Part shown: positions 19,590-32,614 of the stretch, in pieces | How positions within the stretch are numbered: the first letter of the stretch is position 1 | Layout: each line of letters opens with the position of its first letter | Assembly: GCF_019024285.1 (NCBI RefSeq) | Contig: NZ_WMKZ01000004.1 | Coordinates: 62,001 to 126,000, forward strand | From: Alkalihalobacterium elongatum | GTDB lineage: Bacteria > Bacillota > Bacilli > Bacillales > Bacillaceae_F | Direction: 5' to 3' | DNA length: 64,000 bases | Notes under the pieces: model-generated | The model's database searches: none | Told to the model about the DNA's origin: nothing | What the model saw: only the letters and a program-made list of their open reading frames with translations | Position numbers and translations under genes: made by a program

Positions 19590-20005
19590 ATGAACGCTCC
19601 ACTCTTGGAATATAGATCCTTTACTCATAAGTCTAACAGTTAGTAAGTTGAAATACAAACCTTTCTATACTTGAAACTAGTGTGAAATCTAGCTAAAAAT
19701 ATGAAAGTATTTTAAAGAAAAGATATGAAAAATGCTTTTACAACAGCGCATCATGGAAGCGGTTACAAAATATCATTCTACTTTTCAACTAAAAATAAAT
19801 TGTTTAGAGTTATACGTACTTTTTCCTTCAATTAATCTTTTTATAACTTCTACACTGAGGACTATTAAGGCAAAATAATTCAAAAGCAACTATCACTAAA
19901 TAACTGCTTCTGTGTCCAGTTACAACTAAATGCTGGTCGCTCGAACCCTTGATAACAATAATTACGGAACGTTTAATAAAATCTGTAAATAAGTAATGTT
20001 GATTT
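19590..20005. other. Intergenic region between leuD and ysoA
   Basis: About 415 bases, AT-rich and without a credible reading frame. The only structured feature I recognise is the CcpA-type site at 19753-19768, listed separately. No convincing promoter for the ysoA-like gene was found by eye. Confidence 0.6.
19753..19768. promoter_or_regulatory. Catabolite-responsive element (cre), CcpA site candidate
   Basis: ATGGAAGCGGTTACAA matches every position of the Bacillus consensus WTGNNARCGNWWWCAW. It lies about 160 nt upstream of the ysoA-like start and about 300 nt beyond leuD. The regulated gene is unclear. Confidence 0.5.
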
Positions 20006-20027
20006 GGGGCTGCGTGAGGGAGCCCCC
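20006..20027. repeat. Small G+C-rich hairpin downstream of the leuD terminator
   Basis: GGGGCT and AGCCCC arms enclose 9 nt. It lies 12 nt beyond the main terminator. It has no T tract in either direction, so it may only back up termination or protect the 3' end. Confidence 0.5.
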
Positions 20028-20038
20028 TTATTAAAGCA

Positions 20039-20067
20039 AAGAGCTGAGGAAAAGCTCCCCAGCCCTT
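20039..20067 (-). terminator. Terminator of the ilv-leu operon
   Basis: On the minus strand an 11-bp stem (AAGGGCTGGGG with CCTCAGCTCTT, including two G-U pairs) has a 7-nt loop and is followed by TGCTTT. It lies 12 nt after the leuD stop. Confidence 0.75.
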
Positions 20068-20078
20068 ACCTTTTTTAT

Positions 20079-20663
20079 TTATGCGTTTGCTTTTTCGTAT
20101 TCTGTGATCTTATCTTCATAACGTAATGTTAATCCGATTTCATCCCAGCCATTTAAGAGCATTTCTTTCCAATATGGATCAATATCGAAAGAAGCCTCAA
20201 ATCCATCAGCATCTGTGATTTTTTGGTCTTTAAGATTTACTGTCAGTTCATAGATATCTTTGTCTGCTTTTTCAATTAGCTCATACACTTGATTTTCGTC
20301 TAATCGAATAGGTAGGATACCATTCTTAAAGCAATTATTATAAAAGATGTCAGCAAAGCTCGGAGCAATAACCACTTTAAATCCATAATCTTGTAATGCC
20401 CATGGTGCATGTTCACGAGACGAACCACACCCAAAGTTATGTGCTGCAACTAAAATAGTTGAACCTTGATTATGAAGCTGATTTAACTCAAAGTTCGGGT
20501 TGTCTGTCCCGTCTGCATTATAACGCCAGTCAAAAAATAAAAACTTTCCAAATCCAGTGCGCTCAATACGCTTTAAGAACTGCTTAGGAATGATTTGGTC
20601 TGTATCTACATTAACACGGTTCATTCCAGCCGCTTTTCCTGTATGAACAACGATCGGTTCCAT
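20079..20663 (-). CDS. leuD: 3-isopropylmalate dehydratase small subunit
   Basis: LeuD is the swivel subunit of the isopropylmalate isomerase, paired with LeuC in leucine synthesis. Signatures are VDTDQIIPKQFLKRIERTG near residue 19 and the substrate loop NFGCGSSREHAPWAL near residue 75. It is 194 aa long with GGTGGAG before the ATG. It is the last gene of the operon. Confidence 0.96.
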   Translation of the reverse strand: MEPIVVHTGKAAGMNRVNVDTDQIIPKQFLKRIERTGFGKFLFFDWRYNADGTDNPNFELNQLHNQGSTILVAAHNFGCGSSREHAPWALQDYGFKVVIAPSFADIFYNNCFKNGILPIRLDENQVYELIEKADKDIYELTVNLKDQKITDADGFEASFDIDPYWKEMLLNGWDEIGLTLRYEDKITEYEKANA

Positions 20664-20736
20664 TTACTCCACCTTCTTCTACTAATAATAAGATTAATCG
20701 ACTAAGTTTCAACCATCACAATTTCACATTATATAA

Positions 20737-22149
20737 TTAAACTGGTGATTTATCTAAAGTTCTAACATCAACAAATTTGCCGTTAATTGCTGCTGCTGCG
20801 GCCATTGCTGGACTTACAAGGTGCGTTCTTGCCCCTTTACCTTGACGACCCTCGAAGTTACGATTTGAAGTTGATGCACAACGTTCACCTTCTGGTACGA
20901 AGTCAGGGTTCATACTTAGACACATACTACATCCTGATTCACGCCATTCAAAACCTGCTTCGATAAAAATTTGATCTAATCCTTCATCTTCAGCACGCAG
21001 CTTAATTTTTTGTGAACCAGGTACGACGATAGCACGTACACCCTCTGCGACTTTTCTTCCTTTCGCAACTGCTGCTGCAGCACGTAGATCGCTCATTCGT
21101 GAATTCGTACAAGAACCGATAAATACGTGTTGGATTGCAACTTCTGACATTTTCGTTCCAGGCTCTAATCCCATATACTCAAGAGCTTGCTCAATTGCTT
21201 TTTTCTCTGAAGTTGCCTCTACATCATCAGGACTTGGGATCGGTTGGTGGATACCAATTCCTTGTGCAGGGTTTGTCCCCCAAGTTACCATCGGTTGGAT
21301 CTCATCAGCATCAATGATAACAGACTTGTCATAGACTGCTCCTTCATCAGTTGCTAGTGCCTTCCACTTTTCAACAGCTTTTTCAAACTCTTCGCCTTGT
21401 GGTACATACTCACGACCTTTTAAGTAGTCGTACGTTACTTGGTCTGGACTAATTAACCCAGCTTTTGCCCCAGCTTCAATAGACATGTTACAGATCGTCA
21501 TACGCTCTTCCATCGTCATACCATGGATCGCTTCACCCGTATATTCCATTACATAACCTGTTCCGAAATCTACACCGAATTTAGAGATGATTGCCAAAAT
21601 AACATCTTTTGCAGTAATTCCTGTTGACAAGCGGCCGTTCACACGTACTTCCATTGTTTTTGGCTTACTTTGCCACAATGTTTGCGTCGCTAACACGTGT
21701 TCAACTTCACTCGTTCCAATTCCAAACGCTAATGCTCCAAAAGCACCATGTGTAGCTGTGTGACTATCTCCACAAACGATTGTTTTCCCTGGTTGTGTTA
21801 AGCCAAGTTCAGGACCAATTACGTGAACGATTCCGTTATCAGGACTATCGATCCCAGCAATTGTAATGCCGAACTCATTACAGTTGTTTTCTAATGTTTC
21901 CATTTGTTTTTTTGCAATAGGATCGGTAATATTTAAACGATCAACTGTTGGAACATTATGATCCATCGTTGCAAATGTTAAATCTGGACGGCGAACTTTT
22001 CGTTCATTAATACGAAGACCTTCAAACGCTTGCGGTGAAGTAACTTCATGAACCATGTGCAAATCAATATATAATAGATTTGGTTTTCCAGGCTCATCTA
22101 AAACGGTATGGTTATCCCAAATCTTTTCGATAATTGTTTTTGGTGTCAT
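20737..22149 (-). CDS. leuC: 3-isopropylmalate dehydratase large subunit
   Basis: LeuC carries the [4Fe-4S] cluster that interconverts 2- and 3-isopropylmalate. The cluster cysteines lie in [11 protein letters not shown] and [32 protein letters not shown] is the aconitase-family signature. Length 470 aa is normal. GGAGGAAGAGGAG precedes the ATG. It follows leuB after a 98-nt gap that contains a terminator-like hairpin. Confidence 0.97.
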   Translation of the reverse strand: MTPKTIIEKIWDNHTVLDEPGKPNLLYIDLHMVHEVTSPQAFEGLRINERKVRRPDLTFATMDHNVPTVDRLNITDPIAKKQMETLENNCNEFGITIAGIDSPDNGIVHVIGPELGLTQPGKTIVCGDSHTATHGAFGALAFGIGTSEVEHVLATQTLWQSKPKTMEVRVNGRLSTGITAKDVILAIISKFGVDFGTGYVMEYTGEAIHGMTMEERMTICNMSIEAGAKAGLISPDQVTYDYLKGREYVPQGEEFEKAVEKWKALATDEGAVYDKSVIIDADEIQPMVTWGTNPAQGIGIHQPIPSPDDVEATSEKKAIEQALEYMGLEPGTKMSEVAIQHVFIGSCTNSRMSDLRAAAAVAKGRKVAEGVRAIVVPGSQKIKLRAEDEGLDQIFIEAGFEWRESGCSMCLSMNPDFVPEGERCASTSNRNFEGRQGKGARTHLVSPAMAAAAAINGKFVDVRTLDKSPV

Positions 22150-22192
22150 TCTCCTCTTCCTCCACTTTCATTTTTTCGTTAAGCAATTTTTC

Positions 22193-22220
22193 AAAAAGTC
22201 CGAGAATGTATATTCTCGGA
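22193..22220 (-). terminator. Terminator-like hairpin between leuB and leuC
   Basis: Perfect 9-bp stem TCCGAGAAT / ATTCTCGGA with a 4-nt loop, followed on the minus strand by CTTTTT. It lies inside the operon, so it may act as a partial terminator or as a stabilising 3' end after processing. Confidence 0.75.
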
Positions 22221-22247
22221 TCTTTTTGGTTTCTTTTTTAGCGTTTC

Positions 22248-23336
22248 TTATACGACTACTTCCCCTTTAATCAACTCAATGACTTTTGCTGTCATTTCTG
22301 TTGTTGAGAGAATTTCTTCTCCTGCTGTAGCGATATCTCCTGTACGGAAGCCAGCTTCAAGTACATCACTAATTGCTTGATCTATTGCGTTAGCTTCCTC
22401 AATCATACCGAATGAGTACTTCAGCATCATTGCAACAGATGCAATTGTCGCAAGTGGGTTCGCTTTGTTTTGTCCTGCAATATCAGGTGCCGATCCGTGA
22501 ATAGGCTCATAAAGACCAGGTCCAGCACTGCCGATACTTGCTGAAGGTAGCATCCCAAGTGATCCAGTAAGCATTGATGCTTCATCACTTAAAATATCTC
22601 CAAACATATTTTCTGTCACAATAACATCAAATTGTTTAGGATTACGGATTAATTGCATCGCTGCATTATCAACTAGCATATGATCTAACTCCACATCTGG
22701 GTAATCTTTACCTACTTCAATAGCTACTTCACGCCAAACGCGACTAGACTCTAATACATTTGCTTTATCTACTGACATCAATTTCTTATTTCGAACTCTT
22801 GCTAATTCAAATCCTTGCTTCATAATACGTCCAATTTCACTACGCTTATAAGCTAGTGTATCTACTACAACTAGATCATCACCTTCTTGACGACGTTCGC
22901 GTGGTTCCCCAAAGTACAAACCACTCGTTAACTCACGAACAATCATCAAGTCAACACCATCAATAACTTCTCTTTTTAATGTAGATGAGTCAGCTAAACT
23001 ATCATGTGCAGTTACTGGACGTAAGTTAGCAAAAAGATCTAGCTCTTTACGAATACCGAGTAATCCTTTTTCTGGTCTCATATGACCAGGTAGTGTATCC
23101 CACTTCGGTCCCCCAACAGCTCCAAGAAGAACTCCATCGCTTGCTTTACAAACATCAATTGTTTCTTGCGGAAGTGGAGTACCACATTCATCGATAGCAA
23201 TTCCACCAATTTTAGCGTAAGCATATTCAAATTCATGATTATATTTGTTTGCTACTTCGTCTAGTACTTGGAGAGCCCCTTGGATGACCTCAGGGCCAAT
23301 TCCGTCACCAGGTAAAACGGTAATCTTTTTCTTCAA
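22248..23336 (-). CDS. leuB: 3-isopropylmalate dehydrogenase
   Basis: LeuB oxidatively decarboxylates 3-isopropylmalate with NAD. VLPGDGIGPEV is the N-terminal motif. VRELTSGLYFGEPRER and DNAAMQLIRNPKQFDVIVTEN hold substrate and metal ligands. The frame can open at GTG 23363, ATG 23345 or TTG 23336. I prefer the TTG (MKKKITVLPGDG), which aligns with other LeuB starts and has GTGGGAG 9 nt upstream. The ATG lies directly against that site. The GTG shares a base with the leuA stop. Confidence 0.93.
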   Translation of the reverse strand: MKKKITVLPGDGIGPEVIQGALQVLDEVANKYNHEFEYAYAKIGGIAIDECGTPLPQETIDVCKASDGVLLGAVGGPKWDTLPGHMRPEKGLLGIRKELDLFANLRPVTAHDSLADSSTLKREVIDGVDLMIVRELTSGLYFGEPRERRQEGDDLVVVDTLAYKRSEIGRIMKQGFELARVRNKKLMSVDKANVLESSRVWREVAIEVGKDYPDVELDHMLVDNAAMQLIRNPKQFDVIVTENMFGDILSDEASMLTGSLGMLPSASIGSAGPGLYEPIHGSAPDIAGQNKANPLATIASVAMMLKYSFGMIEEANAIDQAISDVLEAGFRTGDIATAGEEILSTTEMTAKVIELIKGEVVV

Positions 23337-23362
23337 TTTACTCATCTCCCACCATTCATCCA

Positions 23363-26484
<3,122 letters not shown>

Positions 26485-26488
<4 letters not shown>

Positions 26489-28209
26489 GGTTTAATTCCC
26501 TCCATTTCATGCTGTCCTTTACCAGGAGCAATCATTGGATACACGTTCTCTATTTGAGTAACTCTAAAGTCCATTAATACTGGGCCATCATGAGCAAGTG
26601 CTTCTTCTAATGCTCCTTTAACATCCTCAACTTTATCGATTCGCATCCCTTTTACATCATAAGCTTCTGCGAGTTTTACAAAGTTAGGTTGTGTATTAAA
26701 CACTGAATTAGAGTAGCGCTCTTCATAGAATAACTGCTGCCATTGACGGACCATACCGAGTGAAGAATTATTTACGATAATGATCTTTACTGGTAAGTTT
26801 AAATCTTGAAGGATAGAAAGCTCTTGAGCTGTCATTTGGAACCCTGCATCTCCTAAAATAGAGATAACTGGTGTTGTCGGTTCAGCAAATTGTGCTCCTA
26901 TAGCAGCTGGGAACCCAAAGCCCATCGTTCCTAAGCCACCAGATGTAACCCAACGGTTTGGTTTATTAAACTTGTAATACTGTGCAGCCCACATTTGGTG
27001 CTGTCCTACATCAGTCGTTACAATTGCTTCACCGTTTGTTACTTCATAAATTAATTCCATTAACTTTTGTGGCTTAATTGTTTCTCCATCCTCTTTATAC
27101 CAAAGAGGAAATTCTGTCTTCATTTTGTTTAATTCTGCTAACCAAACCTCTGTCTCACCAGCTGCCCCGTCTTCATCCAGTAGCATCTTCAACGCCTCTT
27201 TGGCATCCCCTACAACTGGGATATGAGTTTCAAGGTTTTTACCAATTTCGGCTGGATCGATATCAATGTGAGCGATTTTTGCATTAGGTGCAAAATGTTG
27301 CAATGCTCCTGTTAAGCGATCGTCAAAACGAGCCCCTATACTAATTAACAAGTCACTTTGATGAATAGCCATATTCGCAGCGTATGTTCCATGCATTCCT
27401 GCCATTCCTAAAAATAAATCATGTTCACCTGGGAATGCTCCAAGTCCAAGTAATGTACTTGCAACAGGAATACGCATTTTTTCAGCATATTCAAATAATT
27501 CATCGTAAGCATGTGCATGAAGTACACCAGCTCCAGATAAGATACATGGCTTTTTCGCTTCGGCTACAGTTTCAGCAAGCTTCCTAATTTGCAATTTATT
27601 AGGGACGACTGTCGGTTGATAACCTGGTAAGTCAACTTCCTTTTCGTAATCAAATATGCCTGTTGCTACAGAAACATCCTTTGGTAAATCAATTAATACT
27701 GGACCTGGACGTCCTGTAGTTGCAATATGAAATGCTTCCTTCATAATCCTTGGCAATTCTTCTATAGTTCTCACTTGAAAATTATGTTTCGTAATTGGCA
27801 TTGTAATCCCGATCATATCAGCTTCCTGGAAGGCATCTGTTCCTATAACTGACGTAGCAACTTGACCAGTAATTACAACGAGCGGTAAAGAGTCAATCAT
27901 GGCGTCTGCAATTCCAGTTACGACGTTCGTAGCACCAGGACCTGATGTTACAATACAGACTCCTGGTTTTCCAGACACTCTGGCATACCCTTCTGCTGCA
28001 TGGATAGCTCCTTGTTCATGACGAGCTAAAATATGACGAATACCCGATTTATAGATTTCATCATACGTCGGTAAGATGGCTCCGCCAGGATAACCAAAGA
28101 TGACATCAACACCTTCTCTTGCTAATGCTTTAATTAACATACTAGACCCTGATAATGGTTGCTTCTCCTCTACTACTGTAAGCTCTTTGTTTCTCAACTT
28201 GGTACTCAC
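26485..28209 (-). CDS. ilvB: Acetolactate synthase large (catalytic) subunit
   Basis: IlvB is a thiamine diphosphate and FAD enzyme that makes acetolactate from pyruvate. The activating glutamate is in [15 protein letters not shown] near residue 64. The TPP/Mg motif runs from [12 protein letters not shown] to [10 protein letters not shown]. Length 574 aa is typical. The start is GTG with GGGAGG 9 nt upstream. The gene is directly downstream of a leucine T-box terminator. Confidence 0.97.
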
Positions 28210-28296
28210 CTTTTCTTCCTCCCTACTACCAGTTGATTTTTTAATAAGTTAAAGAAAAATATATTGGAAGAAAGTTAAACTTTCTTATTCCCAAAT

Positions 28297-28612
28297 AAAA
28301 AACACCTTTCCACCCCATCAATGAACCTATTGGTCCTATCAGAAGGGGCGAAAAGATGTAGTCTTTCCACGGTACCACCCTTTTTTATGACATTTTTACA
28401 AATGCCACCTTATGGACGTGAGCCATTGCTTCCATCCGTTTTGATAACGAGTGCAGTGAACACCCGACCAACCCTACTAGATTACGTTCGAATTGGCACT
28501 CGGAGGTGAGTTCATCGAAAGGAGCATCGCCGCCTCTCAGCACATGCGGCTCTCTGTGGATGCTAATCCTTTTCAACTACTTTTCCTCTTCAACGTTTTC
28601 ATCGATATTTTA
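28297..28612 (-). promoter_or_regulatory. Leucine-specific T-box riboswitch controlling ilvB-leuD
   Basis: On the minus strand the leader has a stem I with GAGAG, then a specifier loop reading GAACTCAC. The specifier is therefore CTC (28508-28510), a leucine codon. The antiterminator T-box GGTGGTACCG is at 28371-28380, where TGGT pairs with the acceptor end of uncharged tRNA. The terminator arms GGGGCGAAAAGATG (28345-28358) and CACCTTTCCACCCC (28303-28316) give a 14-bp stem with wobble pairs, followed by six T. Uncharged leucyl-tRNA should allow read-through into ilvB. The exact 5' end is uncertain. Confidence 0.93.
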
Positions 28613-28620
28613 TCTTTAGT

Positions 28621-30288
28621 TTAGATTTTCATAACTCCACCTGTGTTAGCAGATGTGACAAGCTTTGAGTAACGAGCGAGATAACCTTTTTTAATTTTAG
28701 GCTCAGGCTCTATCCAATTTTCTCTTCTATTGGCAAATTCCTTGTCATCGACATTTAATGTGATGGAACGATTTATTAAATCAAGAGTAATCTTATCTCC
28801 ATTTTCAACAAAAGCAATCGGCCCACCTTCTGCTGCTTCAGGACTAATATGGCCAATTGAAATACCTCTTGATGCTCCAGAGAAACGACCATCGGTAATT
28901 AGTGCAACCTTTGTACCTAGACCGCGTCCAACAATCGATGAAGTCGGTGCTAGCATTTCTGGCATACCTGGACCACCTTTAGGGCCTTCATAACGAATAA
29001 CTACGACGTGACCAGCTTTTACATCCCCATTATTGATCCCTTCAAGTGCTTCCTCTTGTGAGTTGTAGACAATCGCTTCACCTTCAAACACTTTAATCGA
29101 AGGATCAACTGCCCCTACCTTAATAACTCCACCATCTGGAGCTAGGTTACCAAATAGGACGGATAATCCACCTACAGGACTATAAGGGTTATCTTTTCGG
29201 CGAATGACATCATCATTCGTAATTTTAGCATCCTTAACTGTTTCATAAATCGTTTTACCTGAAATTGTAATACGATCAGGATGAATAGCTCCTTCAATTT
29301 CACATAGTTCCTTAATAATTGCACTTACTCCTCCAGCTTTGTGAACATCGTCCATTGAATAATCAGAGGCAGGACTAATTTTACTTAAATAAGGAACTCT
29401 TTCCGCTACTTTGTTAATATCACTTATGTTGTATTCTATTTCAGCTTCATTAGCGATGGCTAATATGTGTAATACTGTATTTGTAGAACCACCCATCGCC
29501 ATATCTAACGCAAATGCATCATCAATTGTTTCTTTCGTAATAATGTCACGTGGACGTATATCTTTTTCAATTAAGGTCATTAAATGTTTAGCAGCATCTT
29601 TTATTAATTGATGTCTACCTTCAGAAGTTGCAACGAGTGTACCGTTCCCTGGTAAAGCTACACCGAGCATTTCCATTAAGGTATTCATTGAATTTGCTGT
29701 AAACATCCCTGAACAGGATCCGCATGTTGGACAAGCTGATTGTTCGATCTCAAGTAGCTCCTCACGCGACATGCTTCCTGAAGCAAATGCTCCAACACCT
29801 TCAAATACTGAAGCTAATGATAAACTTTTTCCATCTTTCGTTTTTCCTGCTTCCATCGGTCCTCCTGAAACGAAGACTGCAGGAACATTTGTCCGAACGG
29901 CTGCCATAAGCATTCCTGGTGTAATCTTGTCACAATTTGGAATATAGAAAACTCCGTCAAACCAGTGAGCATTAATTACAGTTTCAGCTGCATCACAGAT
30001 AATTTCCCTGCTCGGTAATGAATAACGCATTCCGATGTGCCCCATTGCTATTCCATCATCAACACCAATTGTGTTAAATTCAAATGGAATTCCACCAGCT
30101 TCTCGAATAGCTTGCTTCGCTACTTCTGCGAATTTATTCAAGTGCATGTGTCCTGGAATAATATCAACATATGAGTTACAGACACCGATAAACGGTTTGT
30201 CCATATCCTCTTCTTTAACCCCAGCTGCTCTTAGTAGACTTCTGTGTGGGGCGCGATCAATCCCTTTTTTAATCATATTACTTCTCAT
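28621..30288 (-). CDS. ilvD: Dihydroxy-acid dehydratase
   Basis: IlvD dehydrates dihydroxy-acids to 2-oxo acids, the penultimate step to valine and isoleucine. Iron-sulphur cysteines are visible in [18 protein letters not shown] and [26 protein letters not shown] is a second signature. Length 555 aa is standard. GGGAGAG precedes the ATG. It is co-directional with ilvE 57 nt upstream and lies before the T-box, so it is not controlled by it. In B. subtilis ilvD and ilvE-type genes are not part of this operon. Confidence 0.97.
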   Translation of the reverse strand: MRSNMIKKGIDRAPHRSLLRAAGVKEEDMDKPFIGVCNSYVDIIPGHMHLNKFAEVAKQAIREAGGIPFEFNTIGVDDGIAMGHIGMRYSLPSREIICDAAETVINAHWFDGVFYIPNCDKITPGMLMAAVRTNVPAVFVSGGPMEAGKTKDGKSLSLASVFEGVGAFASGSMSREELLEIEQSACPTCGSCSGMFTANSMNTLMEMLGVALPGNGTLVATSEGRHQLIKDAAKHLMTLIEKDIRPRDIITKETIDDAFALDMAMGGSTNTVLHILAIANEAEIEYNISDINKVAERVPYLSKISPASDYSMDDVHKAGGVSAIIKELCEIEGAIHPDRITISGKTIYETVKDAKITNDDVIRRKDNPYSPVGGLSVLFGNLAPDGGVIKVGAVDPSIKVFEGEAIVYNSQEEALEGINNGDVKAGHVVVIRYEGPKGGPGMPEMLAPTSSIVGRGLGTKVALITDGRFSGASRGISIGHISPEAAEGGPIAFVENGDKITLDLINRSITLNVDDKEFANRRENWIEPEPKIKKGYLARYSKLVTSANTGGVMKI

Positions 30289-30345
30289 ATTTGTTCTCTC
30301 CCACGTCTATTAGTATTGTGTCATGCGCGCTATATAAGGTTGTTT

Positions 30346-31254
30346 TTAGCTTACTTCTACTTGAGTATTTTCTGCTGTATAAACTTTTTCCCCATCTTCG
30401 ACAACTTTTTTACGGAACGCTTTTAGCAGCTTATTCGTTTCTTTGCCTGGCTTTCCTTCACCGATAACTCTACCATCTACCTTTACAACTGCAATAACTT
30501 CAGCTGCAGTACCTGTAAGGAAAACTTCATCAGCTACATAAACGTCATGACGAGTAAATGGTTCCTCTCTAACATCGTATCCTAAATCCGAAGCGATATC
30601 GATAATTGCATTTCTCGTAATTCCTTCGAGTGCTCCAACATATCCAGGCGGTGTTAGAATTTTATTTCCTTTAACAATGAACACATTATCTGCAGAGCCT
30701 TCTGCCACATAACCTTCATTGTTAAGCATTAATGCTTCACTAACTCCTGCTAATGATGCTTCTATTTTTACTAATATATTATTTAAATAATTAAGTGATT
30801 TTACTTTAGGACTCAATACATCTGGTCGATTTCGCCTTGTTGGGACAGTAACAATTTCTAATCCGTTTTCGTATAACTCCTTCGGAAAAAGTGTTAACTG
30901 TTCAGCAATGACTATGACGTTTGGCTTAGGACATGATGCTGGATCTAATCCTAAGTTACCTACTCCTCTTGATACGACGAGGCGAATATAGGCATCTTCT
31001 AGTTGATTGACTTTTATCGTTTCAACGATAATTTCCGTTAGTTCCTCAAGAGTATGAGGAATTTTAAGCATGATAGATTTTGCTGAATTATATAGGCGTT
31101 CTAAATGTTCTTTTAGTTGAAATATATTTCCATCATATACACGAATACCTTCAAATACGCCATCACCGTATAAAAAACCGTGGTCATAAACTGAAATTTT
31201 CGCATTATGTTTTTCAACAAATTCCCCGTTTAAATAAATCCATTGCTGCGCCAT
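30346..31254 (-). CDS. ilvE: Branched-chain amino acid aminotransferase (class IV)
   Basis: IlvE performs the final transamination to leucine, isoleucine and valine. It is a fold-type IV PLP enzyme, with the lysine in SPKVKSLNYLNN and the glutamate in LNNEGYVAEGSADNVF. The start at 31254 (MAQQWIYLNGEFVEK) is used because AGAGGGGTG lies 6 nt upstream. The GTG three codons earlier (31263) is inside that site. Length 302 aa. It probably heads an ilvE-ilvD transcript. Confidence 0.95.
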   Translation of the reverse strand: MAQQWIYLNGEFVEKHNAKISVYDHGFLYGDGVFEGIRVYDGNIFQLKEHLERLYNSAKSIMLKIPHTLEELTEIIVETIKVNQLEDAYIRLVVSRGVGNLGLDPASCPKPNVIVIAEQLTLFPKELYENGLEIVTVPTRRNRPDVLSPKVKSLNYLNNILVKIEASLAGVSEALMLNNEGYVAEGSADNVFIVKGNKILTPPGYVGALEGITRNAIIDIASDLGYDVREEPFTRHDVYVADEVFLTGTAAEVIAVVKVDGRVIGEGKPGKETNKLLKAFRKKVVEDGEKVYTAENTQVEVS

Positions 31255-31673
31255 ACGAAACACCCCTCTTGTTGCCAGTTAAATTGTGAGAAAATTACGA
31301 AATCTTCATATAAAGATGTAAAATACTCTAGGTTAACACCATGTATAAAGTGTTTAATTATAAGCTTTTAAAAATTTTCATGCACTTTGTTTGTTAATTT
31401 TCTTTTCAAACAATTTAGTATTTGAGGATTATATTACGCTTAATATCAGTGCTGGTCAACCACTTTTTCTAAAATTTTTTGACTATTTTGATTTATGAAA
31501 TACCTTGTATACGCTTACATTATTACTATATCAATACTATATGACAAATATATTTTTAAATAAAAAAGCATGATCAACAAAATGCATAAACACTGACAAA
31601 AATAAAAACAACCAAAAAAGCAAAAAATTTCTTTTTTTTGTAATAGTAAAAGAAAGATTAGTAAAAACTAGGT
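31255..31673. other. Intergenic region between ilvE and the divergent small gene
   Basis: About 420 very AT-rich bases. The left part holds the ilvE promoter candidate. There is no T-box core (GGTGGTACC) here, so ilvE-ilvD lack T-box control. Only weak CodY-like blocks such as AATTTTTAAAAGCTT are present. Confidence 0.6.
31428..31459 (-). promoter_or_regulatory. Candidate promoter of ilvE-ilvD
   Basis: Minus-strand TTGACC (31454-31459) is followed by TAATAT after 17 bp (31431-31436) and by an overlapping perfect TATAAT after 20 bp (31428-31433). The 17-bp arrangement is the more likely. Confidence 0.5.
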
Positions 31674-31679
31674 TTGGTG

Positions 31680-32096
31680 ATGATGATGATATTAAAAATA
31701 AAATGGAGAACTAAAAAAGTTTTATTTATGAAAGTTTCTTTACCAGCACTCTCAATCCGACGAAGAAAACCGCCTTATCTAGTACCTGTAAATTTTGAGG
31801 AACACAAATGCAGAAAAGAATGTGAACGACGTTTGTATCAGGCCCTTTTTTCACAAAACTATTATGTAACACCATACGTACAGTGTGGCAGGTTCGTCAT
31901 TAATCTTGCACTTATACCTTTTCGAATAGCCATTATTGACGAAAAACAAGCAAGAATTGAAAGATTAGAAAAGACTTTAAAAAAAGAGGGCTGGACAATC
32001 ATTTACTACGATGAAGATGAATTAAATGAAAACCTTATGGCAGTACTAATGAAAATTAAAAAAGAAGCAAGCAGCTATAAGCAATTACTTTCTTAG
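31680..32096 (+). CDS. Small protein with a degenerate PD-(D/E)XK (DUF559-like) domain
   Basis: The 138-residue protein is basic at the N-terminus. From about residue 50 it follows the layout of the DUF559/Vsr-like nuclease fold: a conserved ERRLYQAL helix, a strand pair (YYVTPYVQCGRFVINLAL), a strand (RIAIID), then a helix ending LKKEGWTIIYYDEDEL. In active relatives the second strand carries Asp (IDLAL) and the third E-x-D/K. Here these read INLAL and IDEK, so catalysis is doubtful. The start is uncertain (TTG, GTG and three ATG codons lie in tandem from 31674). It is single on the plus strand. The fold is inferred by eye. Confidence 0.6.
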   Translation: MMMILKIKWRTKKVLFMKVSLPALSIRRRKPPYLVPVNFEEHKCRKECERRLYQALFSQNYYVTPYVQCGRFVINLALIPFRIAIIDEKQARIERLEKTLKKEGWTIIYYDEDELNENLMAVLMKIKKEASSYKQLLS

Positions 32097-32113
32097 TAAG
32101 TGCTTCATAGCAC

Positions 32114-32142
32114 AAAAAAATCGGTCGTTGACCGATTTTTTT
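32114..32142. terminator. Terminator after the nuclease-like gene
   Basis: Hairpin AAAAATCGGTC / GACCGATTTTT with a 3-nt loop and a T tract on the plus strand, 17 nt after the stop. Confidence 0.9.
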
Positions 32143-32224
32143 ATTGTAATAAAACAGAACAACCAGTATTTTATCTATACAAATTGACACTGTTGAGTGA
32201 TGCTACAGCACTTAGTTAAGAATC

Positions 32225-32256
32225 AAAAAACATCTTTATCATAAGATAAAGATGTT
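32225..32256 (-). terminator. Terminator of the tRNA operon
   Basis: Perfect 11-bp stem ACATCTTTATC / GATAAAGATGT with a 4-nt loop, followed on the minus strand by six T. It is 17 nt past the tRNA-Arg CCA end. Confidence 0.9.
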
Positions 32257-32272
32257 AATATGTATTATACAA

Positions 32273-32349
<77 letters not shown>

Positions 32350-32353
32350 TTAT

Positions 32354-32427
32354 TGGAGCGGGTGATGGGAATCGAACCCACGACATCAGCTTGGAAGGCT
32401 GAGGTTTTACCATTAAACTACACCCGC
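32354..32427 (-). tRNA. tRNA-Gly (anticodon TCC)
   Basis: Complete cloverleaf on the minus strand with acceptor GCGGGTG/CACCCGC, anticodon loop CTTCCAA and T loop TTCGATT. The CCA end is encoded. It lies 4 nt upstream of the tRNA-Arg gene, so the two are co-transcribed. Confidence 0.97.
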
Positions 32428-32563
32428 ATATTATTTGACTTAGAATGTCATGCCTCTTCCTCTTCTAGCACACTCAATGACGTTTATGCGTCGAGGCAGC
32501 TCGTCGTTTATTCAGAGGAGTTTAGCTCGTGGCTGTTGAGTATTGTTCGTAACGACAATTATT

Positions 32564-32592
32564 AATATATAATATTTTAGAAACAATGTCAA
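32564..32592 (-). promoter_or_regulatory. Promoter of the tRNA-Gly/tRNA-Arg operon
   Basis: Minus-strand -35 TTGACA (32587-32592, perfect), 17-bp spacer, -10 TATATT (32564-32569). It lies about 135 nt before tRNA-Gly. Confidence 0.8.
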
Positions 32593-32614
32593 CAGTTCTT
32601 TAAATTTTTTTTTG

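Noticed and set aside
28321-28576. Short open frames on both strands over the ilvB leader
   Set aside because: This region is fully explained by the leucine T-box RNA; I see no leader peptide with leucine codons.
31464-31478. CodY box upstream of ilvE
   Set aside because: AATTTTAGAAAAA resembles the CodY consensus but needs a deletion to align, so support is too weak.
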